This document shows, piece after piece, positions 1 to 6,382 of a stretch of DNA of 64,000 nucleotides (position 1 is the first letter of the stretch; every line of letters starts with the position of its first letter). Location of the stretch: assembly GCF_900107045.1 (NCBI RefSeq), contig NZ_FNON01000002.1, forward strand, positions 1,178,001 through 1,242,000, given 5' to 3'. The notes below the pieces were generated by a model that saw only the letters and a program-made list of their open reading frames with translations, had not been told where the DNA came from and did no database searches. This stretch comes from Amycolatopsis xylanica. GTDB lineage: Bacteria; Actinomycetota; Actinomycetes; Mycobacteriales; Pseudonocardiaceae. The position numbers and the translations under genes are program-made.

Positions 1-135
1 CAAGCCATAGAAGCCGTCAGCGGCCAGCCGGTCGAAGTGGGCGCGTGGCACCTCACCCTTCGCGTCCACCTCGGCCGCGGCCGGAAACAGTACGTCATCG
101 GCGAGGGCACGGGCCCGCTCGACCAGCTCACTCAT
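1..135 (-). CDS. Acyl-CoA dehydrogenase, N-terminal fragment (runs off window start)
   Basis: Reading the minus strand from the ATG at 135 gives 45 codons with no stop before the window edge. The peptide begins MSELVERARALADDVLFPAA and continues with a segment ending in LAADGFYGL, which is the helical start typical of the acyl-CoA dehydrogenase N-terminal domain. This family is a flavoenzyme that oxidises acyl-CoA thioesters. Only the first tenth or so is visible, so substrate class cannot be given. An IdeR-like sequence sits 5 bp upstream of the start, which would fit an iron-linked acyl-CoA dehydrogenase, but that link is inference. Confidence 0.6.
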   Translation of the reverse strand, partial: MSELVERARALADDVLFPAAAEVDAKGEVPRAHFDRLAADGFYGL

Positions 136-139
136 GAAG

Positions 140-158
140 TTAGGTTACCCTAAGTTGA
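140..158. promoter_or_regulatory. Degenerate IdeR/DmdR-like iron box
   Basis: TTAGGTTACCCTAAGTTGA matches 14 of 19 positions of the IdeR consensus TTAGGTTAGGCTAACCTAA. It lies directly upstream of the acyl-CoA dehydrogenase start (135). Two better boxes elsewhere in the window make it plausible that an IdeR-type repressor is present in this organism. The match is the weakest of the three. Confidence 0.35.
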
Positions 159-164
159 AGGGCT

Positions 165-207
165 CGTGAGCGTTGCGGGCGGTTAGAACCCGCCCGCAAC
201 GTTCACG
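165..207. terminator. Strong hairpin downstream of the MFS gene (repeat family B, copy 1)
   Basis: The arms CGTGAGCGTTGCGGGCGGTT (165-184) and the reverse complement at 187-207 pair almost throughout, with one G-T pair and one bulge. It follows the MFS stop (216, minus strand) and precedes the acyl-CoA dehydrogenase start, so it is a likely terminator. Read on the minus strand, its core GGTTCTAACCG and flank GTCGTGA recur at 54305-54350. Confidence 0.6.
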
Positions 208-215
208 ACCCCCGT

Positions 216-1634
216 TTACCCCCGCGGATCCGGCAGGCGCCGGGCGAACCACATGACCCCCACCGTCAGCACCGCCTGCAGCCCGATCACCGTCATGAAC
301 GCGTCCCGAACGCCCACCGACCCGATCAGCGAAGCGAACAGGCTCCCCAAGGTCGCGACCCCCAGCGCCAGCGACGTCTGCTGAGTCGTGGTCATCACGC
401 CACTACCCACACCGGCGATCTCGGTGGGCACCCGCGAAAGCACGACCCGGAACAGTGTCGTCATCGCCAGCCCCTGCCCGATCCCGGCCAGCAACATCCC
501 CGGCGCCAGGTCCAGCACGGTGACCAATGGCCAGGCCATCGCGACCGTCCCGACCAGCACCAGCAGCCCGATCAGCTGAAACGCGGCGCCCGCCACCACG
601 ACCCGCTGACCGAACCGCGTCACGAACCGGCTGCTGACCAGCGACATCGTGAAGAATCCGACGGCCATCGGGGTTAGCGCGAGCCCAGACTTCAGCGGCC
701 CGAAGTGCAGACCCTCTTGCAGCGTCACGGCGACCACGAACATGAACGCGCCGAAGCCCGCGAAGAACGGCACCCCCACCATCAGCCCGCGGCGCATCGA
801 CGGCATCCGCATCACCGAAGGCGGCAGCAGCGGCATCGCACCGGACCGCTCGATCCGCCGTTCCACCACCACGAAACCCCAGACGGCGAGTGGGAACACG
901 GCCAGCAGCACGATGCTCCACACCGGCCACCCCAGCGCGCGCCCTTCCATGAGCGGGACCAGCAGCGAAAGGATCGAGACACCCAGCAACACCGTGCCGA
1001 GCCGGTCGACGCCATGCGGGTTCTCCGAGCGGCTCTCCGGCAGCGTCTGGCGGGCGAGCCAGAGGCCGACGAGGCCGATCGGCACGTTGACCAGGAAGAT
1101 CGGCCGCCAGCCGGTGCCCCACAGGTTGGCCGAGACGAGCAGTCCGCCCACGAGCTGGCCGACGACGGTCGAGATCCCGCCCATCGCGCCGTAGAGTCCC
1201 AGCGCCTTCGACCGGCTTTCCCCCGATGTCGACGCCTGGATGATCGAAAGCACCTGCGGCAGCATCAACGCCGACGCCGCCCCTTGCAGGGCCCTGGCCA
1301 GCACCAACATGTCGACAGATGGCGCGATTCCGCAGAGCAGCGAGGTCACGGTGAACGCCATGAGCCCGATGAAGAACAGACGGCGGCGGCCGTAGGCGTC
1401 CCCCAGTCGCCCACCCACCACCAGCAACAGCGCATACGAGATGCCGTACGCCGCGACCACCAGCTCGAGCGTGGCGGTGGACGCGTGCAGATCGGCGTTG
1501 ATCGTCGGCAGCGCGACGTTGACGATGAAGAAGTCGATGATCGGAAGTGCCGCCCCCAGCAGCACGGTGACCAGGCCAGCACTGGACAGGCCCGGCCTGA
1601 CTACGCGCGTCGGCGCGGCTTGAGTCAAGGTCAT
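216..1634 (-). CDS. MFS drug-export transporter, DHA2 (EmrB/QacA-like) type
   Basis: A 472-residue integral membrane protein with about 14 hydrophobic segments, the usual architecture of proton-driven DHA2 multidrug exporters. The loop after helix 2 has the MFS motif A variant GGRLGDAYGRRR (about residues 73-84). It begins with a short polar N-terminus (MTLTQAAPTR) and ends in RRLPDPRG. The ATG at 1634 is the only sensible start. It is divergent from an XRE regulator with repeated palindromes between the two, an arrangement typical of a locally controlled exporter. The substrate cannot be deduced. Confidence 0.88.
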   Translation of the reverse strand: MTLTQAAPTRVVRPGLSSAGLVTVLLGAALPIIDFFIVNVALPTINADLHASTATLELVVAAYGISYALLLVVGGRLGDAYGRRRLFFIGLMAFTVTSLLCGIAPSVDMLVLARALQGAASALMLPQVLSIIQASTSGESRSKALGLYGAMGGISTVVGQLVGGLLVSANLWGTGWRPIFLVNVPIGLVGLWLARQTLPESRSENPHGVDRLGTVLLGVSILSLLVPLMEGRALGWPVWSIVLLAVFPLAVWGFVVVERRIERSGAMPLLPPSVMRMPSMRRGLMVGVPFFAGFGAFMFVVAVTLQEGLHFGPLKSGLALTPMAVGFFTMSLVSSRFVTRFGQRVVVAGAAFQLIGLLVLVGTVAMAWPLVTVLDLAPGMLLAGIGQGLAMTTLFRVVLSRVPTEIAGVGSGVMTTTQQTSLALGVATLGSLFASLIGSVGVRDAFMTVIGLQAVLTVGVMWFARRLPDPRG

Positions 1635-1660
1635 GGGTACTACGATCCGCCGCCAGGGAA

Positions 1661-1709
1661 CCTGGTACCAGGAGCCTGTTCATCCTGGTACCACGACTAC
1701 CTGGCACCC
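1661..1709. promoter_or_regulatory. Three operator-like repeats in the divergent MFS/XRE promoter
   Basis: CCTGGTACCAGG (1661-1672) is a perfect 12-bp palindrome. CCTGGTACCA recurs at 1684-1693 and a related CCTGGCACC at 1700-1708. The spacing is 23 and 16 bp. They fill the 102-bp gap between the MFS and XRE genes and are probable binding sites for the adjacent regulator. Confidence 0.55.
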
Positions 1710-1736
1710 GTCTCACGCCTGTGCGAACCTGGATAC

Positions 1737-2555
1737 ATGACCGTTGCCGTCCAGCGCCACGAGCTGGCGTCCTTCCTCCGCAGCCGCCGCGAGCGCATCA
1801 CGCCCGAGCAGGTCGGGCTGCCGCAGGGCGGCCGCCGCCGCACGCCCGGCCTGCGGCGCGAGGAGGTCGCGCAGCTCGCCGGGGTCGGTGTCACCTGGTA
1901 CACCTGGCTCGAGCAGGGCCGGGACATCAACGCCTCCGAGCAGGTGCTCGAAGCCATCTCGCGCACGCTGCGCCTGGACCCTTACGAGCACACCCACCTG
2001 TTCACCCTCGCGGGCGCGCCCGAACCGGCCATCCAGTCCGAGTGCCGGGTGATCACGCCCGCCATGCAGACGATGCTGACCCAGCTGGAGCCGCTCCCGG
2101 TCGCGGTCCGTAACGCACGCTGCGACCTGCTCACCTACAACCGGTCCTACAACTGGCTGATGGGCGACGTCGACGCCATCCCGTTCGAAGAGCGCAACAC
2201 CCTGCTGCAGTGCCTGACCAACCCCGACTGGCGCCGCCGCCTGCCCGACTGGGAGATCAACCTGCCGAGGGTCATCGCCGGGTTCCGGGCCGCGATGGCC
2301 GAGCACCTCACCGAACCGGCGTGGAAATGCCTGGTCAAGCGGTTGCGGGAGGAGTCGCCGTTCTTCCAGCAGGTCTGGGATCAGCATGACGTCAGCTCCG
2401 AGCGGATCCTCACCAAGCGGTTCCTGCATCCCGAGGTCGGCATGCTGCGGTTCAACTTCGCCTACCTCTATCTCGGCCGCCGGTCCGAGATCGTGATGAC
2501 CACCTACACGCCCGCCGATGAGGACACAGCGGGCAAATTGCCCATGTTCAGCTGA
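1737..2555 (+). CDS. XRE-family regulator with MmyB-like ligand-binding domain
   Basis: A 272-residue protein. Residues about 10-75 form an XRE helix-turn-helix with the actinobacterial signature RRTPGLRREEVAQLAGVG followed by WYTWLEQGR. Residues about 100-265 resemble the MmyB-like domain that binds fatty-acid-type ligands in this family. The start is ATG 1737. In-frame sequence upstream of it is only an antisense shadow of the MFS gene. It probably controls the divergent exporter. Its last codons (encoding GKLPMFS) lie inside a 34-bp sequence repeated at 4336-4369, so an element has inserted exactly at the gene's 3' end without changing the protein. Confidence 0.87.
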   Translation: MTVAVQRHELASFLRSRRERITPEQVGLPQGGRRRTPGLRREEVAQLAGVGVTWYTWLEQGRDINASEQVLEAISRTLRLDPYEHTHLFTLAGAPEPAIQSECRVITPAMQTMLTQLEPLPVAVRNARCDLLTYNRSYNWLMGDVDAIPFEERNTLLQCLTNPDWRRRLPDWEINLPRVIAGFRAAMAEHLTEPAWKCLVKRLREESPFFQQVWDQHDVSSERILTKRFLHPEVGMLRFNFAYLYLGRRSEIVMTTYTPADEDTAGKLPMFS

Positions 2556-2560
2556 GCCGG
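2527..2560. repeat. 34-bp direct repeat, left copy (attL-like)
   Basis: The sequence starts CAGCGGGCAAATTGCCC, covers the last codons and stop of the XRE regulator, and is identical over 34 bp to 4336-4369; the bases on either side differ. The core GGGCAAATTGCCC (2531-2543) is itself an inverted repeat with 6-bp arms, as expected for a recombinase core site. Confidence 0.85.
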
Positions 2561-2592
2561 TTCGGAACTATTTGTACCTCCAACTCAAATTT

Positions 2593-2631
2593 CGGGCAGG
2601 GGTGGCCTATTTCGTGGCCAGCCCCTGCCCG
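2593..2631. terminator. Long hairpin just inside the left end of the element
   Basis: The arm CGGGCAGGGGTGGCC (2593-2607) pairs with GGCCAGCCCCTGCCCG (2616-2631) with a single bulged base and an 8-nt loop. It lies 38 bp after the XRE stop and could end that transcript, or be a structural signal of the element. Confidence 0.5.
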
Positions 2632-2740
2632 AGTTCGTTTCTCACTCGGCTCGAGTGGTCTTCACTGCGTGCGGCCCTAATAGTTCAGTTGCGCTGGAGA
2701 GCTAGACGATGTTCTGAACTGCTGCGCAAGCCCCGTTGCA

Positions 2741-2766
2741 ACTGGGTCCGTATAAGCGGACCCAGT
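2741..2766. other. Perfect 10-bp inverted repeat in non-coding element DNA
   Basis: ACTGGGTCCG and CGGACCCAGT flank a 6-nt TATAAG loop. The 60 bp to its left also contain complementary segments (GTTCAG with CTGAAC, TTGCGC with GCGCAA). The stretch 2632-2974 holds no convincing gene; this structured part may be a small RNA, a transfer or replication signal, or recombinase binding sites. Confidence 0.4.
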
Positions 2767-2974
2767 GCTCTCCTGGGCCGCTTCCGAAACGGTGATCCAT
2801 CCAGCTTTGCTCCCACTCGCCAAACGTTTTCGTTGAGGCGCACCAGTCGTGCTCGATTGTAAGTTTATTATTTCGTAATAGAAGAGTGTGGAGAAGTTGA
2901 GCTAACTCACGTATGCTTTCCGGGCAGTATACGATTTTCGGACTAACAAAAGTCGGCTCAATGAAGTATTTCTA

Positions 2975-3012
2975 GCCGGCAGGTTTCGAGCTCCACCTCG
3001 CCGCCTGTCGGC
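2975..3012. terminator. Hairpin downstream of the DGQHR gene
   Basis: GCCGGCAGG (2975-2983) pairs with CCTGTCGGC (3004-3012), with one G-T pair. It lies 11 bp past the stop of the minus-strand DGQHR gene (3023) and is probably its terminator. There is no clear T run. Confidence 0.4.
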
Positions 3013-3022
3013 CAGGAATACG

Positions 3023-3886
3023 TTAGATTTCGATCGGCTTCGGCAAGGACTCTCCTTTCCTGAACGCAAGTCCCTGGCGCTTTTCGCCACGTACCCACCC
3101 ATTCCAGGCCTTGAGGTACACGGCGATGTGTTCTCTGGCATCCATCCGCCTTCGGCCGTTCTGTGCACGGGCATTGAGAAAGAATGCACGCAGTCGGAGT
3201 CGGGGGTCTCCTTCATCCAGGTTGGCGCCTGTGATGACACCGTTAAACCAATCCTCCTGGTCCAGTTCCGGCGCACTTCGGCGGGTCAGATAGATCGCGC
3301 TAGCGCAGGCTGATGCAATGATGCCAATCGTGCCTGCAACTGGACGGGCTCGTCGAACGCACTCGATCATTCGAGGGTGCTTTTCATGAAGTTCGAGTAT
3401 CTGATCGTTAGTAAGCCTTGCGCGATGTCCACTCCATGCGGCATCGCCAGGCAGTGTGTCGCAAAGATGCACGTACCTCAGTGCGGCGGCAAGGTGAATG
3501 ACGTCCGCTGCTCCAATTGTACGAAGACTGTCGCTGGCACTTCGACGCTTGCCTGTATCAACGATGCTAAATGAATTGCGATCCACGCCGCGAACTACCA
3601 GCATTGGGACGGTTTTGCCGGACTTGACTACGGCCGCAAGGCGATGTTGCCCATCCAGCAGCTCCCCTTCTTGGTCGATTGCGATTCCTTGATGTGACAG
3701 TCGCCATTCGTTGCGCTTCATCGCTCCGGCGTAGATTTCTACCGTGGCACGATCAAGCTTCCGGTTCCCTTCGTTCTGCTTGAGAATTTCGACTGCGACC
3801 TCGGGGGTCACTAGCTGAATACTTGATGCGAAACCGTCGGGCTCGAGGTCCGTCTCGTCATGATCAATTAGTTGTAGCTCAATCAC
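3023..3886 (-). CDS. DGQHR-motif (ParB/sulfiredoxin-fold) protein of the inserted element
   Basis: The central region has the signature LLDGQHRLAAV preceded by WRLSHQGIAID, as in ParB-like nuclease/partition proteins of actinophages and integrative elements; the family can bind nucleotides or DNA, but the function here is unknown. About 287 residues from GTG 3886. The frame stays open up to 4039, but that extension has poor third-base G/C, no domain, and lies opposite a better-looking frame, so I prefer the GTG (preceded by AGGTG). It is the only clear gene in the element. Codon use is less G/C-biased than neighbours, consistent with transfer. Confidence 0.65.
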   Translation of the reverse strand: MIELQLIDHDETDLEPDGFASSIQLVTPEVAVEILKQNEGNRKLDRATVEIYAGAMKRNEWRLSHQGIAIDQEGELLDGQHRLAAVVKSGKTVPMLVVRGVDRNSFSIVDTGKRRSASDSLRTIGAADVIHLAAALRYVHLCDTLPGDAAWSGHRARLTNDQILELHEKHPRMIECVRRARPVAGTIGIIASACASAIYLTRRSAPELDQEDWFNGVITGANLDEGDPRLRLRAFFLNARAQNGRRRMDAREHIAVYLKAWNGWVRGEKRQGLAFRKGESLPKPIEI

Positions 3887-3908
3887 GCTACCAACACCTA
3901 CTCTTCGA

Positions 3909-4185
3909 GTGTCGAACAACAAGACGTCCAGGCGAGCCTGCCGCCTGGACGTCGAAGACGGTATCGACCTGACGTGTGACTCCCTGTTTAGCGACACAAG
4001 CGCCCGACTCGAACCACTCGTTCGTGTGAACCTTCCCAAAGGTGCTAGGGAGCGGAAAGCGTGAAGTGTGTGACCTACCGCAGGCGGCCGACGTGTGGTC
4101 CGAGGAGTCCCTACGCGATCGGAAGGTGGTCGAGATCGTGACCTGCATGTGTGTGGGTGCTCCGCCGTTCGTCAGTCCCGCTTGA
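3909..4185 (+). pseudogene. Possible small frame-disrupted ORF inside the element
   Basis: Reading from GTG 3909 gives MSNNKTSRRACRLDVEDGI and onward to a TGA at 4062-4064 (51 aa), with about 70% G/C at third positions. An adjacent frame, open from 4030 to the TGA at 4183-4185, has similar bias and reads on into VWSEESLRDRKVV and VTCMCVGAPPF. Deleting one A from the run at 4038-4040 fuses them into one about 91-aa protein. This suggests a decayed or mis-sequenced gene. No good ribosome site is seen, and the family is not recognised. It also contains a 12-bp perfect inverted repeat (3923-3934 with 3942-3953). From 4186 to 4335 I see nothing further. Confidence 0.3.
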
Positions 4186-4335
4186 ACTACTGCGGAATGC
4201 TCACTGGCCACCCTGCGCATAGAGATGGCACGCTCATCAAGTTTTCGCGTGCTAGACGTGAGTGTTGGTTGTGTACTCGCGGGCCACTACCTAGCGAACG
4301 GGACTGATTACATAGAGTGCTAGTCGAGGTGGGTG

Positions 4336-4369
4336 CAGCGGGCAAATTGCCCATGTTCAGCTGAGCCGG
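4336..4369. repeat. 34-bp direct repeat, right copy (attR-like)
   Basis: Identical to 2527-2560, including the internal GGGCAAATTGCCC dyad. It marks the right boundary of the insertion, about 70 bp before the histidine kinase gene. Confidence 0.85.
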
Positions 4370-4390
4370 AATACCGCACCTGACGTAGTA

Positions 4391-4406
4391 CGAGAACCGC
4401 TTCTCG
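4391..4406. terminator. Short hairpin, probably the displaced terminator of the XRE gene
   Basis: CGAGAA, a CCGC loop, then TTCTCG. In an empty site this would sit about 25 bp after the XRE regulator stop. The stem is only 6 bp, so this is weak. Confidence 0.3.
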
Positions 4407-4438
4407 GCTGACGCTGTTGGCGCTCTACTCGGAGTAGT

Positions 4439-5557
4439 TTGCCTCCCGTGTGGAAGACAGCGCGCAAGGCGGACGTGGTGACAGCGGTCATCGCGACCCT
4501 TTTCGTGCTCGCCGTGCACACCGGGGCCGCCAGGTGGCAGCCGGAAACGCACCGGCTCGACGCGTTCGCCTACCTCTGGCTCGCGGCCGCCGGGCTGCCG
4601 CTGATCGTGCGGCGCCGCTTCCCGTTGACGGTCTTCCTCGTCTCCGGCGTACTCACGTGGGCGTACTTCGCGGCGCATTACTACGCGCTCGGTCCCGCGT
4701 TCGTGCTGCCGACCATCGCGCTGTTCGTGCTGACCAGGGTGCGCGGCTGGGTTGTCGCGAGCATCGCCGCGGGTTCGCTGATCACCGGTGGCTGGATCGC
4801 CTACCTCATCACCGGCGGCCCACTCCTGCCGGACATGCGTGGCGTGGTGGTGCTCGTCTTGGCGAGCGCGGTGATCGGAATCGGCACGGCTGTGCAGAAC
4901 CGGGTGGCCGTCATCGCCGCGAACCGTGAGCGCGCGGCCGAGCAGCAGCAGCGGATGGCCGAGCAGGAGCGGCTGCGGATCGCGCGCGAGGTGCACGACG
5001 TCGTCGCGCACAGCCTGGCGATGATCAACGTTCAGGCCGGGGTCGCCGCGCATGTCGCCGACCGGCGGCCGGATCAGGCCAAGGAAGCGCTGGTCAACAT
5101 CAAGGAAGCCAGCGCTTCGGCGCTCAAGGACCTCCGTGCGACGGTCGCGCTGCTGCGCGGCGGCGAAGACAGGGCACCGGCGCCGAGCCTTCGTCAGATG
5201 TCGGAGCTGATCGAACACGCCCGCGCGACAGGGCTTGAGGTGCAGGTTCACGGTGAACCCGGTGAGCTGCCCGCGCCGGTCGACGGCGCCGCTTACCGGA
5301 TCTTGCAGGAGTCGCTGACCAATGTCGTGCGCCATGCCCACGAACCGACCAAGATCGATGTCCATTTCGGACAACAAGGCCTCCAATTCCTGCTCGTCGT
5401 CAGGGATGATGGGACGGGAGCGGTTCAGCCGAAACCCGGGCACGGCTTGCGGGGCATGGGTGAGCGGGCGGCGGCGCTCGGCGGACGGCTCACGGCGTCC
5501 GTTGTAGACGGCGGGTTCGAAATCAAAGCCGAGTTACCGATCGAGGGGGCGCCATGA
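4439..5557 (+). CDS. Sensor histidine kinase, DesK/NarX (HisKA_3) type
   Basis: About 372 residues. The first ~165 carry several membrane segments, followed by a short coiled linker. The HisKA_3 dimerisation domain has the motif REVHDVVAHSLAMINVQAG, whose first His (near residue 186) is the phosphoacceptor. A GHKL ATPase domain follows with ESLTNVVRHA and DDGTG. The TTG at 4439 lies 4 nt after GGAG; GTG 4448 is an alternative start. The stop overlaps the response-regulator start (ATGA), so the two form a pair. The signal sensed is unknown. Confidence 0.85.
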   Translation: MPPVWKTARKADVVTAVIATLFVLAVHTGAARWQPETHRLDAFAYLWLAAAGLPLIVRRRFPLTVFLVSGVLTWAYFAAHYYALGPAFVLPTIALFVLTRVRGWVVASIAAGSLITGGWIAYLITGGPLLPDMRGVVVLVLASAVIGIGTAVQNRVAVIAANRERAAEQQQRMAEQERLRIAREVHDVVAHSLAMINVQAGVAAHVADRRPDQAKEALVNIKEASASALKDLRATVALLRGGEDRAPAPSLRQMSELIEHARATGLEVQVHGEPGELPAPVDGAAYRILQESLTNVVRHAHEPTKIDVHFGQQGLQFLLVVRDDGTGAVQPKPGHGLRGMGERAAALGGRLTASVVDGGFEIKAELPIEGAP

Positions 5558-6219
5558 TCCGCGTTCTGCTGGCCGACGACCAGGTGCTGGTGCGTGCTGG
5601 ATTCCGCGTGCTACTCGAGACCGAAGACGGCTTCGAGGTCGTCGGTGAGGCCGGCAACGGTGAAGAAGCCGTCGCGATGGCCACCGAGTTCAAGCCGGAC
5701 ATCGTCGTCATGGACATCCGGATGCCCGGCGTCGACGGCATCGAGGCCACCCGCAAGATCACCTCGAACCCCGACCTCGACCACGTGAAGGTCCTGGTGC
5801 TGACGACCTTCGACGTCGACGAGTACGTCTACGACGCGCTGCGCTCCGGCGCGAGCGGGTTCCTGCTCAAGGACACCGAGCCGGTCGAGCTGCTCCGCGC
5901 GATCAAGGTGGTGGCCGACGGTGACTCGCTGCTCGCGCCCACGGTGACCAGACGGCTGATCGCGGAGTTCGTCGGCAGGCCGGAGAACCGGCAGATCGAC
6001 ACCAGCGCGGTCCGCGAGATCACCGATCGCGAGCGCGAGGTGCTCGCGCTCGTCGCCGGCGGGCTGTCCAACGACGAGATCGCCAACCAGCTGGTCATCT
6101 CGGCGGCGACCGCGCGCACGCACGTCAGCCGGATCATGACGAAGATCGGGGCCCGCGACCGGGCCCAGCTCGTCGTGCTCGCCTACGAATCCGGCCTGGT
6201 CACGCCGCGCGGACGCTGA
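5554..6219 (+). CDS. Response regulator, NarL/LuxR family
   Basis: 221 residues. The receiver domain (about 1-120) begins MIRVLLADDQ and has the phospho-acceptor Asp in VVMDIRMPG (near residue 54) and the conserved Lys in FLLKD. The C-terminal LuxR helix-turn-helix contains LTDREREVLALVAGGLSN-like sequence (here ITDREREVLALVAGG) and ATARTHVSRIM. It overlaps the upstream kinase by four bases and is its cognate partner. No target operator is evident. Confidence 0.92.
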   Translation: MIRVLLADDQVLVRAGFRVLLETEDGFEVVGEAGNGEEAVAMATEFKPDIVVMDIRMPGVDGIEATRKITSNPDLDHVKVLVLTTFDVDEYVYDALRSGASGFLLKDTEPVELLRAIKVVADGDSLLAPTVTRRLIAEFVGRPENRQIDTSAVREITDREREVLALVAGGLSNDEIANQLVISAATARTHVSRIMTKIGARDRAQLVVLAYESGLVTPRGR

Positions 6220-6220
6220 A

Positions 6221-6301
6221 TCAGCGGCTTCTCAGCTGTAGCGCCACGCGGACGACGAAGACAACGGCGAGCACGGCGACCACGACGATCTCGAATGTCA
6301 T
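6221..6301 (-). CDS. 26-aa single-span membrane peptide
   Basis: A short frame, MTFEIVVVAVLAVVFVVRV plus ALQLRSR, from ATG 6301 to TGA 6221. The ATG is preceded by GAGGAG at a 5-nt spacing, a strong ribosome site for so short an ORF. One hydrophobic helix with a positive C-terminus predicts an inner-membrane peptide facing the cytoplasm at its C-end. It ends 2 bp past the convergent response regulator's stop. Its function is unknown. Confidence 0.5.
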   Translation of the reverse strand: MTFEIVVVAVLAVVFVVRVALQLRSR

Positions 6302-6382
6302 CGCGACTCCTCAGTCATGTCAGCAGATGCTCTGCCTCAAGGACGCCTGACTGTGGGACGTGGTCGCGGTCCGAGACCTATG

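Larger units (their letters stand above)
2527..4369. mobile_element. Small integrated element (~1.8 kb) between 34-bp direct repeats
   Basis: Two identical 34-bp repeats bracket about 1.8 kb that is visibly richer in A/T (for example around 2850-2960) than the flanking genes and carries a phage/plasmid-like DGQHR (ParB/sulfiredoxin-fold) gene, strong hairpins and a possible decayed small ORF. No integrase, transposase or relaxase is visible. Removing one repeat plus the insert would join the XRE regulator directly to the hairpin at 4391-4406 and the kinase promoter. I infer site-specific integration at the 3' end of a protein gene, with recombinase supplied in trans or lost. Confidence 0.7.

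Noticed and set aside
705..1736. Long plus-strand open frame joined to the XRE regulator
   Set aside because: It is antisense to the MFS gene and rich in Arg/His/Gln, a typical shadow of a high-GC gene; the true start is ATG 1737.
2902..3276. 124-aa minus-strand frame overlapping the DGQHR gene
   Set aside because: Ser/Arg-rich, no ribosome site and lies in another frame of a better gene.
3887..4039. N-terminal extension of the DGQHR protein to ATG/TTG 4039
   Set aside because: Poor third-base G/C and no conserved feature; a better coding frame lies on the opposite strand.
4187..5443. 418-aa minus-strand frame opposite the histidine kinase
   Set aside because: Low-complexity Arg/Asp/Gly composition with no domain; it is a shadow of the kinase gene.
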